A stretch of 64,000 bases of DNA from an uncultured Pelagibacteraceae bacterium (GTDB taxonomy: Bacteria > Pseudomonadota > Alphaproteobacteria > Pelagibacterales > Pelagibacteraceae): assembly GCA_902569975.1 (NCBI GenBank), contig CACFWD010000001.1, positions 62,001-126,000 on the forward strand. The letters are read 5' to 3'. The position numbers were made by a program, and so were the translations under genes. Positions 44,244 through 53,832 of this stretch are shown here, one piece after another. The notes under the pieces are model-generated. The model had not been told where the DNA came from. It saw only the letters and a program-made list of their open reading frames with translations, and made no database searches. Positions within the stretch are counted from its first letter, which is position 1; every line of letters starts with the position of its first letter.

Positions 44244-45244
44244 TATTTGTTTAAATCAACTAAAACTCTCCCAGAAATTTCACCATTTAATATTTTAGGA
44301 TAAGTTTCAATTAACTCCTCCAAGCTAACTGTTTGAACAGATTTTTCTATTAAATTAAAGTCAACTAGTTTTGCTGCTTCGCCCCAAATAAATTCTCTTC
44401 TCTTGATACTACAATTAGCAGAATCCATTCCCCAAAGCTTTATACCTCGTAACATAAATGGAATAACATTAGTGTTAAGCTCATTAGTACTAGCATTACC
44501 ACAAACTGCAATAATGCCATTCGAATTGGTTTGAACAATCGCATTTGCTAAAATTTTTCCACCAACAGTATCAACTACTCCATCCCATAAACCCTTATCT
44601 ATAAGCTTAGGATCTTTATCAAATTCACTACGATTTATAACATTTTTAGCACCTAGAGATTTAAGATAATCTGCTTTTGACTCTTTTCCAGATACAGCTG
44701 TCACATTGTATCCCATTTTATTAAGTATCATTACCGCAATACTTCCTACTCCTCCTGATGCTCCAGTAACTAAAACATCATTTACTTTCGCGCCAAGTAA
44801 TATTTCTTCTCTAGCTTTTATTGCAAATGCAGCCATTAAAGAAGTAAAGCCTGCAGTTCCTAAAATCATTGCTTGCTTACTTGTTAAGTCATTTGGTTTC
44901 TTAACTAAAAAATCACCATTGACTTTTGCCATTTGTGCATAACCACCATAAAAAATTTCTCCAACTCTGAACCCAGTTAAAATGACTTGGTCGCCTGACT
45001 CAAATTTTGAATTTTCACTTTCAACTACAGTTCCTGAAAAATCAATTCCAGGAATGTGAGGGAATTCTTTTACTAATCTTCCTCCATTTTTTAAAATCAT
45101 TCCATCTTTAAAATTAAGATCTGAATAATCTACTTTGATAGTTACATCACCATGTTTTAAAAAACTTTTATCTAATGATTTTACTTCTCTTGTAAAGTTG
45201 TTGCCTTCTTGATTTAAAACTAATGCTTTAAATTGATCGGACAC
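44243..45244 (-). CDS. acuI: Acrylyl-CoA reductase AcuI/YhdH-type oxidoreductase
   Basis: A zinc-free medium-chain dehydrogenase of 333 residues. DYSDLNFKDGMILKNGGRLVKEFPHIPGIDFSGTVVES, ILTGFRVGEIFYGGYAQMAKV and VLVTGASGGVGSIAVMIL (NADPH site) match the AcuI/YhdH branch. AcuI reduces acrylyl-CoA to propionyl-CoA and protects against acrylate from DMSP breakdown. In marine alphaproteobacteria it is often tied to DMSP genes. Here it is followed by a LysR gene and preceded by folE; no lyase or CoA ligase for DMSP lies beside it. Confidence 0.88.
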   Translation of the reverse strand: MSDQFKALVLNQEGNNFTREVKSLDKSFLKHGDVTIKVDYSDLNFKDGMILKNGGRLVKEFPHIPGIDFSGTVVESENSKFESGDQVILTGFRVGEIFYGGYAQMAKVNGDFLVKKPNDLTSKQAMILGTAGFTSLMAAFAIKAREEILLGAKVNDVLVTGASGGVGSIAVMILNKMGYNVTAVSGKESKADYLKSLGAKNVINRSEFDKDPKLIDKGLWDGVVDTVGGKILANAIVQTNSNGIIAVCGNASTNELNTNVIPFMLRGIKLWGMDSANCSIKRREFIWGEAAKLVDFNLIEKSVQTVSLEELIETYPKILNGEISGRVLVDLNK

Positions 45245-45246
45245 TT

Positions 45247-45861
45247 TTAATCTTTTGAATTGCTAATTAACCTTAAATATCTATTTTGGTAACTTAGATC
45301 TTCTTTGAATTGACCTAAATAATAATTTGTAACTGTTGTTGCTTGCTCTTTTTTTATTCCTCTCATAGTCATACATTGATGAGTTGAGTCTATAGTAACT
45401 GCTACTCCTTTTGCATCCAAAGCTCCCATAAGTGTATTCGCAATTTGCATAGTTAATCTCTCCTGAGTTTGCAATCTTTTAGAGAAAACCTCAACAACTC
45501 TAGCTAATTTACTTAGCCCAACAACTCTTTCATTGGGGATATAAGCTAAGTGCGCTTTACCTATAATAGGTGCCATGTGATGTTCACAATGACTTTGAAC
45601 AGAAATATTCTTTTGAATAACCATGTCATCATACCCATCTACATCACCAAATGTTTTATCTAAAACTTGGATAGGATCTTCTTTATAACCTTTAAAATAT
45701 TCTTTAAATGCCTTAACCACTCTTTTTGGTGTTTCCAATAATCCTTCTCTAGTTGGATCTTCACCCATCCAAGTTAAGATAGTTTTAAAAGCTTCCTCTG
45801 CTTCTTTATCAGAAACCTCTTTAGAATTTTGATTATTATCTATATTTTTAACTAATTTCAT
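45247..45861 (-). CDS. folE: GTP cyclohydrolase I
   Basis: Opens the GTP ring to form dihydroneopterin triphosphate, the first step of folate synthesis. Zinc ligands and active-site residues stand in SVQSHCEHHMAPIIGKAHLAYIPN and in STHQCMTMRGI. VGLSKLARVVEVFSKRLQTQERLT is also conserved. 204 residues is normal. It reads into acuI with a two-base gap and is divergent from hisI. Supply of folate fits the heavy use of tetrahydrofolate by the demethylation genes further right. Confidence 0.95.
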   Translation of the reverse strand: MKLVKNIDNNQNSKEVSDKEAEEAFKTILTWMGEDPTREGLLETPKRVVKAFKEYFKGYKEDPIQVLDKTFGDVDGYDDMVIQKNISVQSHCEHHMAPIIGKAHLAYIPNERVVGLSKLARVVEVFSKRLQTQERLTMQIANTLMGALDAKGVAVTIDSTHQCMTMRGIKKEQATTVTNYYLGQFKEDLSYQNRYLRLISNSKD

Positions 45862-45937
45862 GGAGGGTTTTATACCTATAATTGCGCATTTTTAAAATAT
45901 TTAATATCTATAGATATGTGCTACATAATCACCGAAT

Positions 45938-46405
45938 ATGTTCAAAAAAAGAGAAAATGTAGCGGAAATTGAAGAGGGAAATCTACTTTCACCTAAATTT
46001 GATAATGATGGATTAATACCTGTTATTACAATGTGTTCTAAATCAAAAGAAATTTTAATGCATGGTTATATGAATGTTGAAGCATTAAAAAAAACTATTG
46101 AAACGAAAGAAGCTCATTATTACAGCAGATCAAGAAAAAATATCTGGCATAAAGGTAAAACAAGCGGTTTTGTTCAAAAAGTAACTGAAATCAAAATTGA
46201 TGATGACCAAGACTCTATTTGGTTAACCGTTGATATTGGCGATGGAGCTAGCTGTCATGTTGGTTATCGATCTTGTTTTTATAGATCTATTCCACTTGGG
46301 CCAATTGAAAATGGAAGAAAAGTAGAAATGAAATTTACTGAAAAAGAAAAAAAATTTGATCCTGAAAAAGTTTATAAAGGTCAACCTAATCCCACAAAAA
46401 TATAA
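45938..46405 (+). CDS. hisI: Phosphoribosyl-AMP cyclohydrolase HisI
   Basis: Opens the purine ring of phosphoribosyl-AMP in histidine synthesis. MHGYMNVEALKKTIETKEAHYYSRSRKNIWHKGKTSGF and the zinc-binding DGASCHVGYRSCFYR are diagnostic. 155 residues, without the HisE domain that is fused in enterobacteria. The neighbouring folE gene, divergent by 76 bases, is a common partner in alphaproteobacteria. The stop codon abuts the start of the DUF2237 gene. Confidence 0.93.
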   Translation: MFKKRENVAEIEEGNLLSPKFDNDGLIPVITMCSKSKEILMHGYMNVEALKKTIETKEAHYYSRSRKNIWHKGKTSGFVQKVTEIKIDDDQDSIWLTVDIGDGASCHVGYRSCFYRSIPLGPIENGRKVEMKFTEKEKKFDPEKVYKGQPNPTKI

Positions 46406-46780
46406 ATGAAAAAAAAACAGAAAAATGTACTAGGTGAAGACTTAGAAGAGTGTTCACTTGATCCATTGACTGGATGGTATCGTGACGGTTGTTGTAACAC
46501 AGATGAGAATGACCATGGTGTACATACAGTATGTGCAAAAGTTACATCTGAATTTTTAGAATGGTGTAAAGAAGCTGGAAATGACTTAATTACCCCACAT
46601 CCAGAGTTTGGGTTTTCTGGTTTAAAAGATGGAGATGGATGGTGTGTTTGCGCTAGTTGGTATGCCAAAGCTGTTGAGGCAGGAAAAGGTTGTCCAATTT
46701 ATCTTAAAAGCACCCATCAAAATACTCTTAAAGTTTTACCTATTGAAACACTTAAAAAATTTGCAATTGATCTATCATAA
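46406..46780 (+). CDS. DUF2237 family protein
   Basis: A 124-residue soluble protein starting on the base after the hisI stop. The conserved pattern of DUF2237 is plain: NVLGEDLEECSLDPLTGWYRDGCCNT, HGVHTVCAKVTSEFLEW, GNDLITPHPEFGFSGLKDGDGWCVCASWY and LKSTHQNTL. Five or more Cys and His residues are conserved and could bind metal. The function is unknown. Coupling to hisI is a local observation. Confidence 0.88.
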   Translation: MKKKQKNVLGEDLEECSLDPLTGWYRDGCCNTDENDHGVHTVCAKVTSEFLEWCKEAGNDLITPHPEFGFSGLKDGDGWCVCASWYAKAVEAGKGCPIYLKSTHQNTLKVLPIETLKKFAIDLS

Positions 46781-46786
46781 TATTTG

Positions 46787-46948
46787 ATGAATGATGACTT
46801 TTTATCAATTATTTATCTATTATTAGTATTGGTATTAATTTTACCTGGATTTATTTATGCAAACAAAAACAGAAAAATTTTTTTTAATAATTTTTTAATA
46901 TGGCTTGTTATTATAGGAGTAATAGTAATTTTTTTAAAATTTTTATAA
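46787..46948 (+). CDS. 53-residue two-helix membrane protein
   Basis: ATG at 46787, six bases after the DUF2237 stop, and TAA at 46946-46948, six bases before the end of the convergent ETF-QO gene. It has a helix (FLSIIYLLLVLVLILPGFIYA), a basic loop (NKNRKIFFNN) and a second helix (FLIWLVIIGVIVIFLKFL). The layout recalls the membrane-anchoring N-terminus of alphaproteobacterial TIGR02281 aspartic proteases, with the protease domain missing; this is only a resemblance. It fills the gap precisely. Confidence 0.55.
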   Translation: MNDDFLSIIYLLLVLVLILPGFIYANKNRKIFFNNFLIWLVIIGVIVIFLKFL

Positions 46949-46953
46949 TTTAA

Positions 46954-48573
46954 TTACATATTTCCATATTTTGGGCCACCTCCACCCTCTGGTGTTATCC
47001 AAATAATATTTTGGGAAGGCTCTTTAATATCACATGTTTTACAGTGAATACAATTTTGAGAATTAATGACAAATTTATTTTGATTATTTTCCTTTTGGAC
47101 CTCATAAACTCCAGCTGGACAATATCTCTGAGCAGGCTCATCATATTTTTCTAGCGTATAATTAATTGGTAAATTAGGATCTTTTAGTTTCAAATGAACA
47201 GGTTGATTGTCTGCGTGATTAGTGCCAGTTAAGTATACAGAGCTTGTTTTGTCAAAAGTTAAGACGTTGTCGTATTTTGGATATTCTATTTTTGGCATTT
47301 GATTAGCAGGTTTTAATGTTTCATGATCGGCATGCTTATGTTTCAGAGTAAATGGAAGTCTTCCTCTGAATAATATTTGATCTATTCCTGTAAATATAAT
47401 TCCTAAAATTAATCCCCAGCTAAAACTTGGTTTAACATTTCTTGCCTTATATAACTCTTTATATAACCAACTCTCTTTAAAAATTTTTTCATAAACAGAT
47501 AAATTATCTCCTTTTTTAAAGTGATAATTAATTGTTTCCGCAGCAATTATTCCACTTTTCATTGCGGTGTGAGAACCTTTAATCTTTGGCATATTTAAAG
47601 TTCCAGCATCACAACCAATTAATAAAGCACCAGGCATGTACATTTTTGGTAAACTTTGAAATCCACCTTCTATTAGTGCTCTAGCTCCATATGAAATTCT
47701 TTTTCCACCTTCTATAATTTTTTTAATTGCTGGATGTGTTTTAAACCTCTGGAATTCATCATATGGAGATAAATGTGGATTTTTATAATCTAGACCAATT
47801 ACGTATCCTAAAAAAACTTGTTTATTTTCCGCATGATACATAAAACTTCCTCCATAAGTATTATTATCCAATGGCCATCCAGCGGTGTGCATTACTAAAC
47901 CCTCCTCATGATTTTTATCATCTATTTCCCAAATTTCTTTAAATCCTATTCCATATTGTTGAGGGTCTTTACCTTTGTCTAATTCAAATTTTTTAATAAG
48001 TTGTTTTCCCAAATGACCTCTACAACCTTCAGCAAAAACTGTTACTTTTCCTAAAAGCTCAATTCCTGGTTCAAAACTATCCTTTTTATTTCCATCTTTA
48101 TCTATTCCCATATCTTGAGTGATTACACCTTTAACAGATCCATCTTCATTATATAAAATTTCACTTGCCGGAAAACCTGGAAAGATTTCAACACCTAAAG
48201 TTTCAGCCTGTTCAGCAAGCCATCTACATAAATTTGCTAAACTTATAATATAATTTTTATGATTTTGTTGTACTGATGGAAGAAGCCATGTAGGCCAACT
48301 TAATGATTTTGTTTTTCCTAAAAATAAAAATTTTTCTTTTGTTACTTTTGTTTTAATTGGTGAATTTAATTCTCTCCAATTAGGTATTAATTCGTCTAAT
48401 GCACGTGTTTCAAAAACATTTCCACTTAAAATATGGGCTCCAATTTCTGAAGCTTTTTCTAACAAACAAACATTCAAACTTGAGTCTAATTGTTTTAACT
48501 TTATTGCTGTGGATAAACCAGATGGACCTCCACCTATGATAACAACATCATATTCCATTGACTCTCTAGACAT
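46954..48573 (-). CDS. etfD: Electron transfer flavoprotein-ubiquinone oxidoreductase
   Basis: Takes electrons from ETF and reduces ubiquinone at the inner membrane. The FAD motif VVIIGGGPSGLSTAIKL is at the N-terminus (starts at 48573 or 48558 are possible). YGGSFMYHAENKQVFLGYVIGLDYKNP and GSHTAMKSGIIAAETI are typical, and the C-terminal [4Fe-4S] ligands are in RYCPAGVYEV and NCIHCKTCDIKEPSQNIIWITPEGGGGPKY. 539 residues. Last gene of the DMGDH-etfB-etfA-ETF-QO operon, 23 bases after etfA. Confidence 0.95.
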   Translation of the reverse strand: MSRESMEYDVVIIGGGPSGLSTAIKLKQLDSSLNVCLLEKASEIGAHILSGNVFETRALDELIPNWRELNSPIKTKVTKEKFLFLGKTKSLSWPTWLLPSVQQNHKNYIISLANLCRWLAEQAETLGVEIFPGFPASEILYNEDGSVKGVITQDMGIDKDGNKKDSFEPGIELLGKVTVFAEGCRGHLGKQLIKKFELDKGKDPQQYGIGFKEIWEIDDKNHEEGLVMHTAGWPLDNNTYGGSFMYHAENKQVFLGYVIGLDYKNPHLSPYDEFQRFKTHPAIKKIIEGGKRISYGARALIEGGFQSLPKMYMPGALLIGCDAGTLNMPKIKGSHTAMKSGIIAAETINYHFKKGDNLSVYEKIFKESWLYKELYKARNVKPSFSWGLILGIIFTGIDQILFRGRLPFTLKHKHADHETLKPANQMPKIEYPKYDNVLTFDKTSSVYLTGTNHADNQPVHLKLKDPNLPINYTLEKYDEPAQRYCPAGVYEVQKENNQNKFVINSQNCIHCKTCDIKEPSQNIIWITPEGGGGPKYGNM

Positions 48574-48596
48574 AAACTAGTTTTTAACTGTAAGTA

Positions 48597-49550
48597 TTAT
48601 TTTTGTATAGTGTTTAATTTGTTCAATTCTTCCATGAACTGAGGTATAGCCTCAAATAAGTCTGCCTCTAGACCGTAGTCTGCGACACTAAAAATGGGTG
48701 CTTCTCCATCTTTGTTAATTGCAACTATCACTTTACTTTCTTTCATTCCTGCTAAATGCTGAATTGCACCCGAAATTCCTATAGCGATATATAAATCTGG
48801 CACTACTACTTTTCCTGTTTGACCAACTTGATGATCATTGCTTATATATCCAGCATCTACTGCAGCTCTTGATGCTCCGATTGCTGCTCCAAGCTTATCA
48901 GCGATTTCAGTAATTAATTTAAAATTGTCTCCACTTTGCATTCCTCTTCCACCTGACACAACAATTCTTGCTGTTCCAAGTTCTGGTCTGTCAGATTTAA
49001 TTTCTTCCCTTTTAACAAATTTTGTATTTGAAAATTCTTCACTCGCTTCTACTTTTTCAATTGAAGCTGATCCCCCAGTACTTTCACATGGATCGAAGGA
49101 AGTTGGTCTTATAGTTACACATTTTTTATTGTCATTACTTTTAATTGTTGCAAAGGCATTTCCAGCATAAATTGGTCTTAAAAAAGTATCTGGTGATATT
49201 ACCTTAATAATATCACTTACCTGAGAAGTATCAAGATAAGCGGCAATCCGTGGCATTAAATTTTTTCCAAATGTATTTGCTGAACAAATAATATGAGAAT
49301 AATTCTCTGCAAGTTTAACAATCACTGGAGCAAAATTTTCTGCTGTGAAGTTTTCATAGTGAGCTGCCTCTACACTCAGTACTTTTTTAACTACTGAGAG
49401 TCCAGATAATTGTTTTGCAGCTTCTGCAGTGTTTTGACCAATAATTACGGCATGAACATCAGAATCAATTTGAGATGCAGCTGCAGCTGCATTAAGAGTA
49501 AATGGTCTTAACTCTTTATTATTATGCTCTGCTATAAGTAAAACTGCCAT
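48597..49550 (-). CDS. etfA: Electron transfer flavoprotein alpha subunit
   Basis: The FAD-binding subunit of ETF, 317 residues. The C-terminal FAD domain has VSGGRGMQSGDNFKLITEIADKLGAAIGASRAAVDAGYISNDHQVGQTGKVVVPDLYIAIGISGAIQH, diagnostic for EtfA. The N-terminal half begins LLIAEHNNKELRPFTLNA. Its start overlaps the etfB stop by one base. Passes electrons from a flavin dehydrogenase, here most likely the DMGDH encoded upstream. Confidence 0.95.
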   Translation of the reverse strand: MAVLLIAEHNNKELRPFTLNAAAAASQIDSDVHAVIIGQNTAEAAKQLSGLSVVKKVLSVEAAHYENFTAENFAPVIVKLAENYSHIICSANTFGKNLMPRIAAYLDTSQVSDIIKVISPDTFLRPIYAGNAFATIKSNDNKKCVTIRPTSFDPCESTGGSASIEKVEASEEFSNTKFVKREEIKSDRPELGTARIVVSGGRGMQSGDNFKLITEIADKLGAAIGASRAAVDAGYISNDHQVGQTGKVVVPDLYIAIGISGAIQHLAGMKESKVIVAINKDGEAPIFSVADYGLEADLFEAIPQFMEELNKLNTIQK

Positions 49551-50299
49551 TAAATTACCTTCGCCTCATTTTTTAATTTTTGAACTAATTCAGCAACATT
49601 TGCTACTTTTATACCTGCTTTTCTTTTTGGAGGCTCCTCTACTTTTAATTGTTCTATTCTTGATGATATATCTACACCTAAATCAGAGGCTAAAATCTCT
49701 TCAATAGGTTTTTTCTTGGCCTTCATTATATTTGGTAATGATGCATATCTTGGTTCATTCAACCTTAGATCACAAGTTACAATAGCTGGAACATTTATTT
49801 CAATTGTTTCAAGACCTTCATCTATTTCTCTAGTTACCTCCAATTTATTATCTTTAACATCAATCTTTGAAGCAAATGTTGCTTGTGGCCAATTTAGTAA
49901 AGCACTCAACATTTGGCCTGTTTGATTGCAATCATCATCAATTGCTTGTTTGCCCATAAATACTAAATCTGGTTTTTCTTTATCCACTATTTTTTGTAAA
50001 ATTTTTGAAACAGCAAGTGGTTCTAGAATTCCATCAACTTTTACATGAATACCTCTATCTGCACCAACGGCTAAAGCTTTCCTAACTGTTTCTTGAGCTT
50101 TTTCTTCTCCAACGGTTATTGCAACTACTTCTGTAGCTTTGCCTGCCTCTTTTATTTTAACAGCCTCTTCTATCGCATTGTCGTCAGGAGGATTCGTTGA
50201 CATTTTAACATTGTCAGTGACTATACCAGATCCATCTTCTTTAACTCTGATTTGAACGTTGTAATCAATAACTCTTTTTACAGCTACTAAAATTTTCAT
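49550..50299 (-). CDS. etfB: Electron transfer flavoprotein beta subunit
   Basis: The AMP-binding ETF subunit, 249 residues. It begins [19 protein letters not shown], has [18 protein letters not shown] and the signature [46 protein letters not shown], which includes the recognition loop that contacts partner dehydrogenases. It starts in a one-base overlap with the DMGDH stop and ends in a one-base overlap with etfA. Confidence 0.95.
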   Translation of the reverse strand: MKILVAVKRVIDYNVQIRVKEDGSGIVTDNVKMSTNPPDDNAIEEAVKIKEAGKATEVVAITVGEEKAQETVRKALAVGADRGIHVKVDGILEPLAVSKILQKIVDKEKPDLVFMGKQAIDDDCNQTGQMLSALLNWPQATFASKIDVKDNKLEVTREIDEGLETIEINVPAIVTCDLRLNEPRYASLPNIMKAKKKPIEEILASDLGVDISSRIEQLKVEEPPKRKAGIKVANVAELVQKLKNEAKVI

Positions 50300-52731
50300 T
50301 AAGCTCTCAATAAATTATTTTCTGAATCGTATGGACTTTCATCTAATACGGTAGCTTCGTACATTTCACCTAGTATATCAACTTGTAATTTGTCGCCTAC
50401 ATTTGAACAATCTGGTTTAACCATTGCAAGGGCTATTGATTTATCTAGCCTAAATCCAAATTCTCCCCCAGTTGCTCTTCCAACAACTTTTCCATCTTTA
50501 AAAATAGGATTATTTCCTAATACATCCGCATCTGTAGTATTATGAACCTCTAAAGTAACCAATTTATTATCAAAACCTTTTTCTCTCCATTTATTAAGTG
50601 CCTCTAAACCAATAAAGTTTCCTTTATTTGGGTGAACAAATCTATCTAGACCAGACTCATATGGTGAGTATTCGATTGATAATTCTGTACCAACTAGTTT
50701 GTAAGATTTTTCAACTCTAAGACTATTCATAGCTCTAATTCCAAAAGGCTTGATTCCTAAATCTTTTCCCGCTTCCATTAATTTATCAAAAATATGATTT
50801 TGATATTCAATTGGATGATGCAGTTCCCAACCAAGCTCGCCCACAAAGTTTACTCTCATCGCATTTACTGGAGCATATCCAACATTTACATTTTTAGCAG
50901 TCAGCCATTTGAAATTCTCATTAGAAAAATCATCTGTTGAAACCTTTTGCATTAATTGTCTAGCTTTAGGGCCTGCTACGACTAAAACTCCTGTGCTATT
51001 TGTTAAATCTTCAAATATTACTGATCCATCATCCGGCATCCATTTTTGAATCCAGTCATGATCTAATCGTAAATTTGCTCCAGCAGAAACTAAATAGTAA
51101 CTATTCTCTGCTTCTTTCATTATTGTAAACTCTGAATGTACTCCTCCTTTAGTATTCAGAGCGTGACATAAATTAATTCTTCCAATTTTTTTAGGAAGTT
51201 TATTTGCAACTAGATAATCTAAAAATTCCTCGGCTTTAGGCCCCCTAATTCTACATTTTGCAAATGCAGTCATATCTAAAAGGCCTACATTTTCTTTTAC
51301 ATTTTGACACTCTTTTTTAATTGCATCGAACCATTTTGATCTTCTAAATGACCAATCATCTTTTTGTTCCATTCCATCTGTTGCAAAAAAATTTGGTCTT
51401 TCCCATCCGAACTTCTGGCCAAATACAGCACCTAAATTTTTCATTCTTTCATAACAAGGAGCTGTTCTCAATGGTCTTGCTGCTGGTCTTTCTTCATCTG
51501 GATAATGAACTATGAAGACATGACTATATGCTTCTTCATTTTTTGCTTTTAAATAGGATTTAGTTGCATAATTTCCATAACGTCTTGGTTCAACACCTAA
51601 CATATCAATTGTAGGTTCACCATCAATGATCCATTCTGCTAATTGCCAACCTGCTCCACCTGCTGCTGTTATTCCAAAACTATGTCCTTCATTAATCCAA
51701 AAATTTTTAAGTCCCCACGCTGGTCCAACGATTGGATTTCCATCGGGAGTATAACATATTGCACCGTTATAAACTTTCTTTACTCCAACTTCTCCAAATG
51801 CAGGAACTCTATGAATTGCTCCTTCTATATGCGGAGCTAATCTGTCTAAGTCTTCTTGAAATAATTCATATTCAGAATTTTTCGACGGTCCTTCCAGATA
51901 ACAAGCCGGCGCACCATCTTCATAAGGACCTAATATTAATCCTCCGGCCTCTTCTCTCATATACCATCTACTATCACTATCTCTCAAGACACCCATTTCT
52001 GGTAATCCATCTTTTTTTCTTTTTTGAATTGCAGGGTGAGGTTCTGTGACTATGTATTGATGCTCCACAGGAATTACTGGAACATCTAATCCTACCATTT
52101 CACCTGTTTGTCTTGCAAAATTTCCAGAACAAGAGATAACGTGTTCACACTCAATTGATCCTTTATCTGTTTCCACAACCCATCCATCTTTAGTTTGTCT
52201 CATTGATAGAACGGTTGTGTTTCTATAAATTTCAGCTCCTCTATTCCTTGCACCTGTTGCTAAAGCTTGAGTTAAATCTGCTGGTTGAATATATCCATCC
52301 TCTGGATGCTGTATTGCACCAACCAAATCATCTGTATGACACAACGGCCAAATTTCTTTTACTTGTTCTGGTTTTAAAAATTTTACATCTACTCCAATAG
52401 TTCGGGCAACACCTGCATATTGATGATACTCATCCATTCTGTCTTTTGTACTTGCTAAACGAATATTTGAAACAACGCTAAAGCCAACATTTTTTCCAGT
52501 TTCTTCTTCCAATGTTTTATAAAGATTAACTGCGTATTTATGTAGTTGTCCCACAGAATAACTCATATTAAACAAAGGTAATAATCCTGCAGCATGCCAA
52601 GTAGATCCTGAAGTTAATTCTTTTCTTTCGATTAAGACAACATCTGACCAACCTTTTTTTGCCAAATGGTATAAAGCGCTAACTCCAACCACTCCACCAC
52701 CAACTACTACAACTTTAGTTTTTGTTTTCAT
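50299..52731 (-). CDS. dmgdh: Dimethylglycine dehydrogenase-type FAD oxidoreductase with folate domain
   Basis: An 810-residue enzyme of two parts. The N-terminal DAO domain (residues about 5-400) has [22 protein letters not shown] and [11 protein letters not shown], where His46 is the likely covalent FAD attachment site. From about residue 440 a GcvT-like folate domain follows ([60 protein letters not shown]). This is the architecture of dimethylglycine and sarcosine dehydrogenases, which oxidise N-methyl groups and load them on tetrahydrofolate. The choice between dimethylglycine and sarcosine is by overall look. Electrons should go to the ETF encoded by the next genes. Confidence 0.88.
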   Translation of the reverse strand: MKTKTKVVVVGGGVVGVSALYHLAKKGWSDVVLIERKELTSGSTWHAAGLLPLFNMSYSVGQLHKYAVNLYKTLEEETGKNVGFSVVSNIRLASTKDRMDEYHQYAGVARTIGVDVKFLKPEQVKEIWPLCHTDDLVGAIQHPEDGYIQPADLTQALATGARNRGAEIYRNTTVLSMRQTKDGWVVETDKGSIECEHVISCSGNFARQTGEMVGLDVPVIPVEHQYIVTEPHPAIQKRKKDGLPEMGVLRDSDSRWYMREEAGGLILGPYEDGAPACYLEGPSKNSEYELFQEDLDRLAPHIEGAIHRVPAFGEVGVKKVYNGAICYTPDGNPIVGPAWGLKNFWINEGHSFGITAAGGAGWQLAEWIIDGEPTIDMLGVEPRRYGNYATKSYLKAKNEEAYSHVFIVHYPDEERPAARPLRTAPCYERMKNLGAVFGQKFGWERPNFFATDGMEQKDDWSFRRSKWFDAIKKECQNVKENVGLLDMTAFAKCRIRGPKAEEFLDYLVANKLPKKIGRINLCHALNTKGGVHSEFTIMKEAENSYYLVSAGANLRLDHDWIQKWMPDDGSVIFEDLTNSTGVLVVAGPKARQLMQKVSTDDFSNENFKWLTAKNVNVGYAPVNAMRVNFVGELGWELHHPIEYQNHIFDKLMEAGKDLGIKPFGIRAMNSLRVEKSYKLVGTELSIEYSPYESGLDRFVHPNKGNFIGLEALNKWREKGFDNKLVTLEVHNTTDADVLGNNPIFKDGKVVGRATGGEFGFRLDKSIALAMVKPDCSNVGDKLQVDILGEMYEATVLDESPYDSENNLLRA

Positions 52732-52787
52732 TCAAAGATTCCTACTAAATTTTTAATAAATACGAAACAAAATAAATATACAGATTG

Positions 52788-53261
52788 TTAAATTGAGCTC
52801 CCTAGAGAGATTGGATTTGAAACCATTGTGGTCAACCAGCAATCTTTTAACGCCCCATCCAAAGTATATTTTTCAACTTGCCAGTTGAACTTATGATAAA
52901 TTTTGTTTTTATCTAAAATAATTACCTCAAATTGAGCCCATTTGTCACTACTACCGAGCTCTGTGATTGTATGTGACAGATGATTAATCATCATTTGATA
53001 AGAATCACTTTTAATCATTCTTTTAAAGTTTCCCAAAGGTCCAGTTACTTTTTTATTATTGGGATGCGCAAAATTCCAAGTCTGCTCTATGCCGCCATCT
53101 TTAAAATCTAAGTCATTATTTTGTAAACCTGTGAGTTGGATTTTAACAACCTCTGAAGGTAATATATTTTTATTCGGTGTTTTTAGATCTGCTTTAGATA
53201 TTGAATTAAAAATTAATAGAATGAATAAAATGCTAAATTTTGTTTGCAGTATTTTCAACAT
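52788..53261 (-). CDS. DUF4864 family secreted protein
   Basis: A 157-residue protein with a signal peptide (KILQTKFSILFILLIFNSISKA). The core PSEVVKIQLTGLQNNDLDFKDGGIEQTWNFAHPNNKKVTGPLGNFKRMI matches DUF4864, a SnoaL/NTF2-like fold seen in many alphaproteobacteria and plants. The function is unknown. The gene overlaps the end of the preceding quinone-reductase-like gene by 29 bases and is followed by 56 bases before the DMGDH operon. Confidence 0.75.
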   Translation of the reverse strand: MLKILQTKFSILFILLIFNSISKADLKTPNKNILPSEVVKIQLTGLQNNDLDFKDGGIEQTWNFAHPNNKKVTGPLGNFKRMIKSDSYQMMINHLSHTITELGSSDKWAQFEVIILDKNKIYHKFNWQVEKYTLDGALKDCWLTTMVSNPISLGSSI

Positions 53262-53802
53262 CTTTTAAAAATTTTTTTCTTTTTTTATCCTCAACAAATG
53301 GTACAGCAAAGTAACGTCTGTATATAACATCCGTGATGCCGCATATATTAAATACCCCTCTTCTTAATCTTTTTGTTGGCATATTAAGAAAAAAGGTTCT
53401 CACTGCAAATTGAGGTGATCCATATGTGCAAAATACAACTGCTTTTTTTCCTTTTAAGTTTCCAATTGGATAACCATAATTTCCAAAAAGTTTTTTAAAT
53501 TTAAATGCCCAAGGAGGTGCTAAAACTTTATCAATCCAGCCCTCTACAATTGCTGGCATTCTAAAATTCCAAATTGGTGCAATGATGACTATTGCATCTG
53601 AGTTATCTATTCTTTTTCTATGATCCAATACTTTTTCATCAGGTTGTTCTCCTGAAAATACTGGGTCAAATTTTTCTTTATATAAATCAATTAAATCAAC
53701 TGAATGACCTTTTTTTTCTACGCTTTTTATAAAAGTATCTCGAATTGCAGCATTGAATGAATTTTCATCATAATGTCCATAAATAATAAAAATTTTTTTC
53801 AT
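53233..53802 (-). CDS. Flavodoxin-fold NAD(P)H:quinone oxidoreductase
   Basis: A 189-residue FMN/FAD enzyme of the KefF/MdaB/NQO type. FIIYGHYDENSFNAAIRDTFIKSVEKKGHSVDLIDLYKEKFDPV is the first nucleotide-binding region, and IVIIAPIWNFRMPAIVEGWIDKVLAPPWAFKF is the diagnostic second one (P-x-WNFxxPAxxKGWID). It probably reduces quinones by two electrons at the cytoplasmic face. It lies 30 bases after the MFS transporter gene. Confidence 0.88.
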   Translation of the reverse strand: MKKIFIIYGHYDENSFNAAIRDTFIKSVEKKGHSVDLIDLYKEKFDPVFSGEQPDEKVLDHRKRIDNSDAIVIIAPIWNFRMPAIVEGWIDKVLAPPWAFKFKKLFGNYGYPIGNLKGKKAVVFCTYGSPQFAVRTFFLNMPTKRLRRGVFNICGITDVIYRRYFAVPFVEDKKRKKFLKDVENTANKI

Positions 53803-53832
53803 AAATTTATTTAATTAAAAGATATATAGGTA

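Noticed and set aside
46381-46668. A 95-residue minus-strand frame over hisI/DUF2237
   Set aside because: It lies antisense to a gene with strong DUF2237 motifs and shows no family or membrane pattern of its own.
48838-49170. A 110-residue plus-strand frame inside etfA
   Set aside because: Antisense shadow of the EtfA FAD domain; no ribosome binding site and no recognisable motif.
51643-52400. Several plus-strand frames across the DMGDH gene
   Set aside because: All are antisense to a continuous, well-conserved coding region and have low-complexity products.
52732-52787. A glycine riboswitch before the dimethylglycine dehydrogenase operon
   Set aside because: The 56-base gap is too short for the aptamer and has no conserved glycine-riboswitch blocks.
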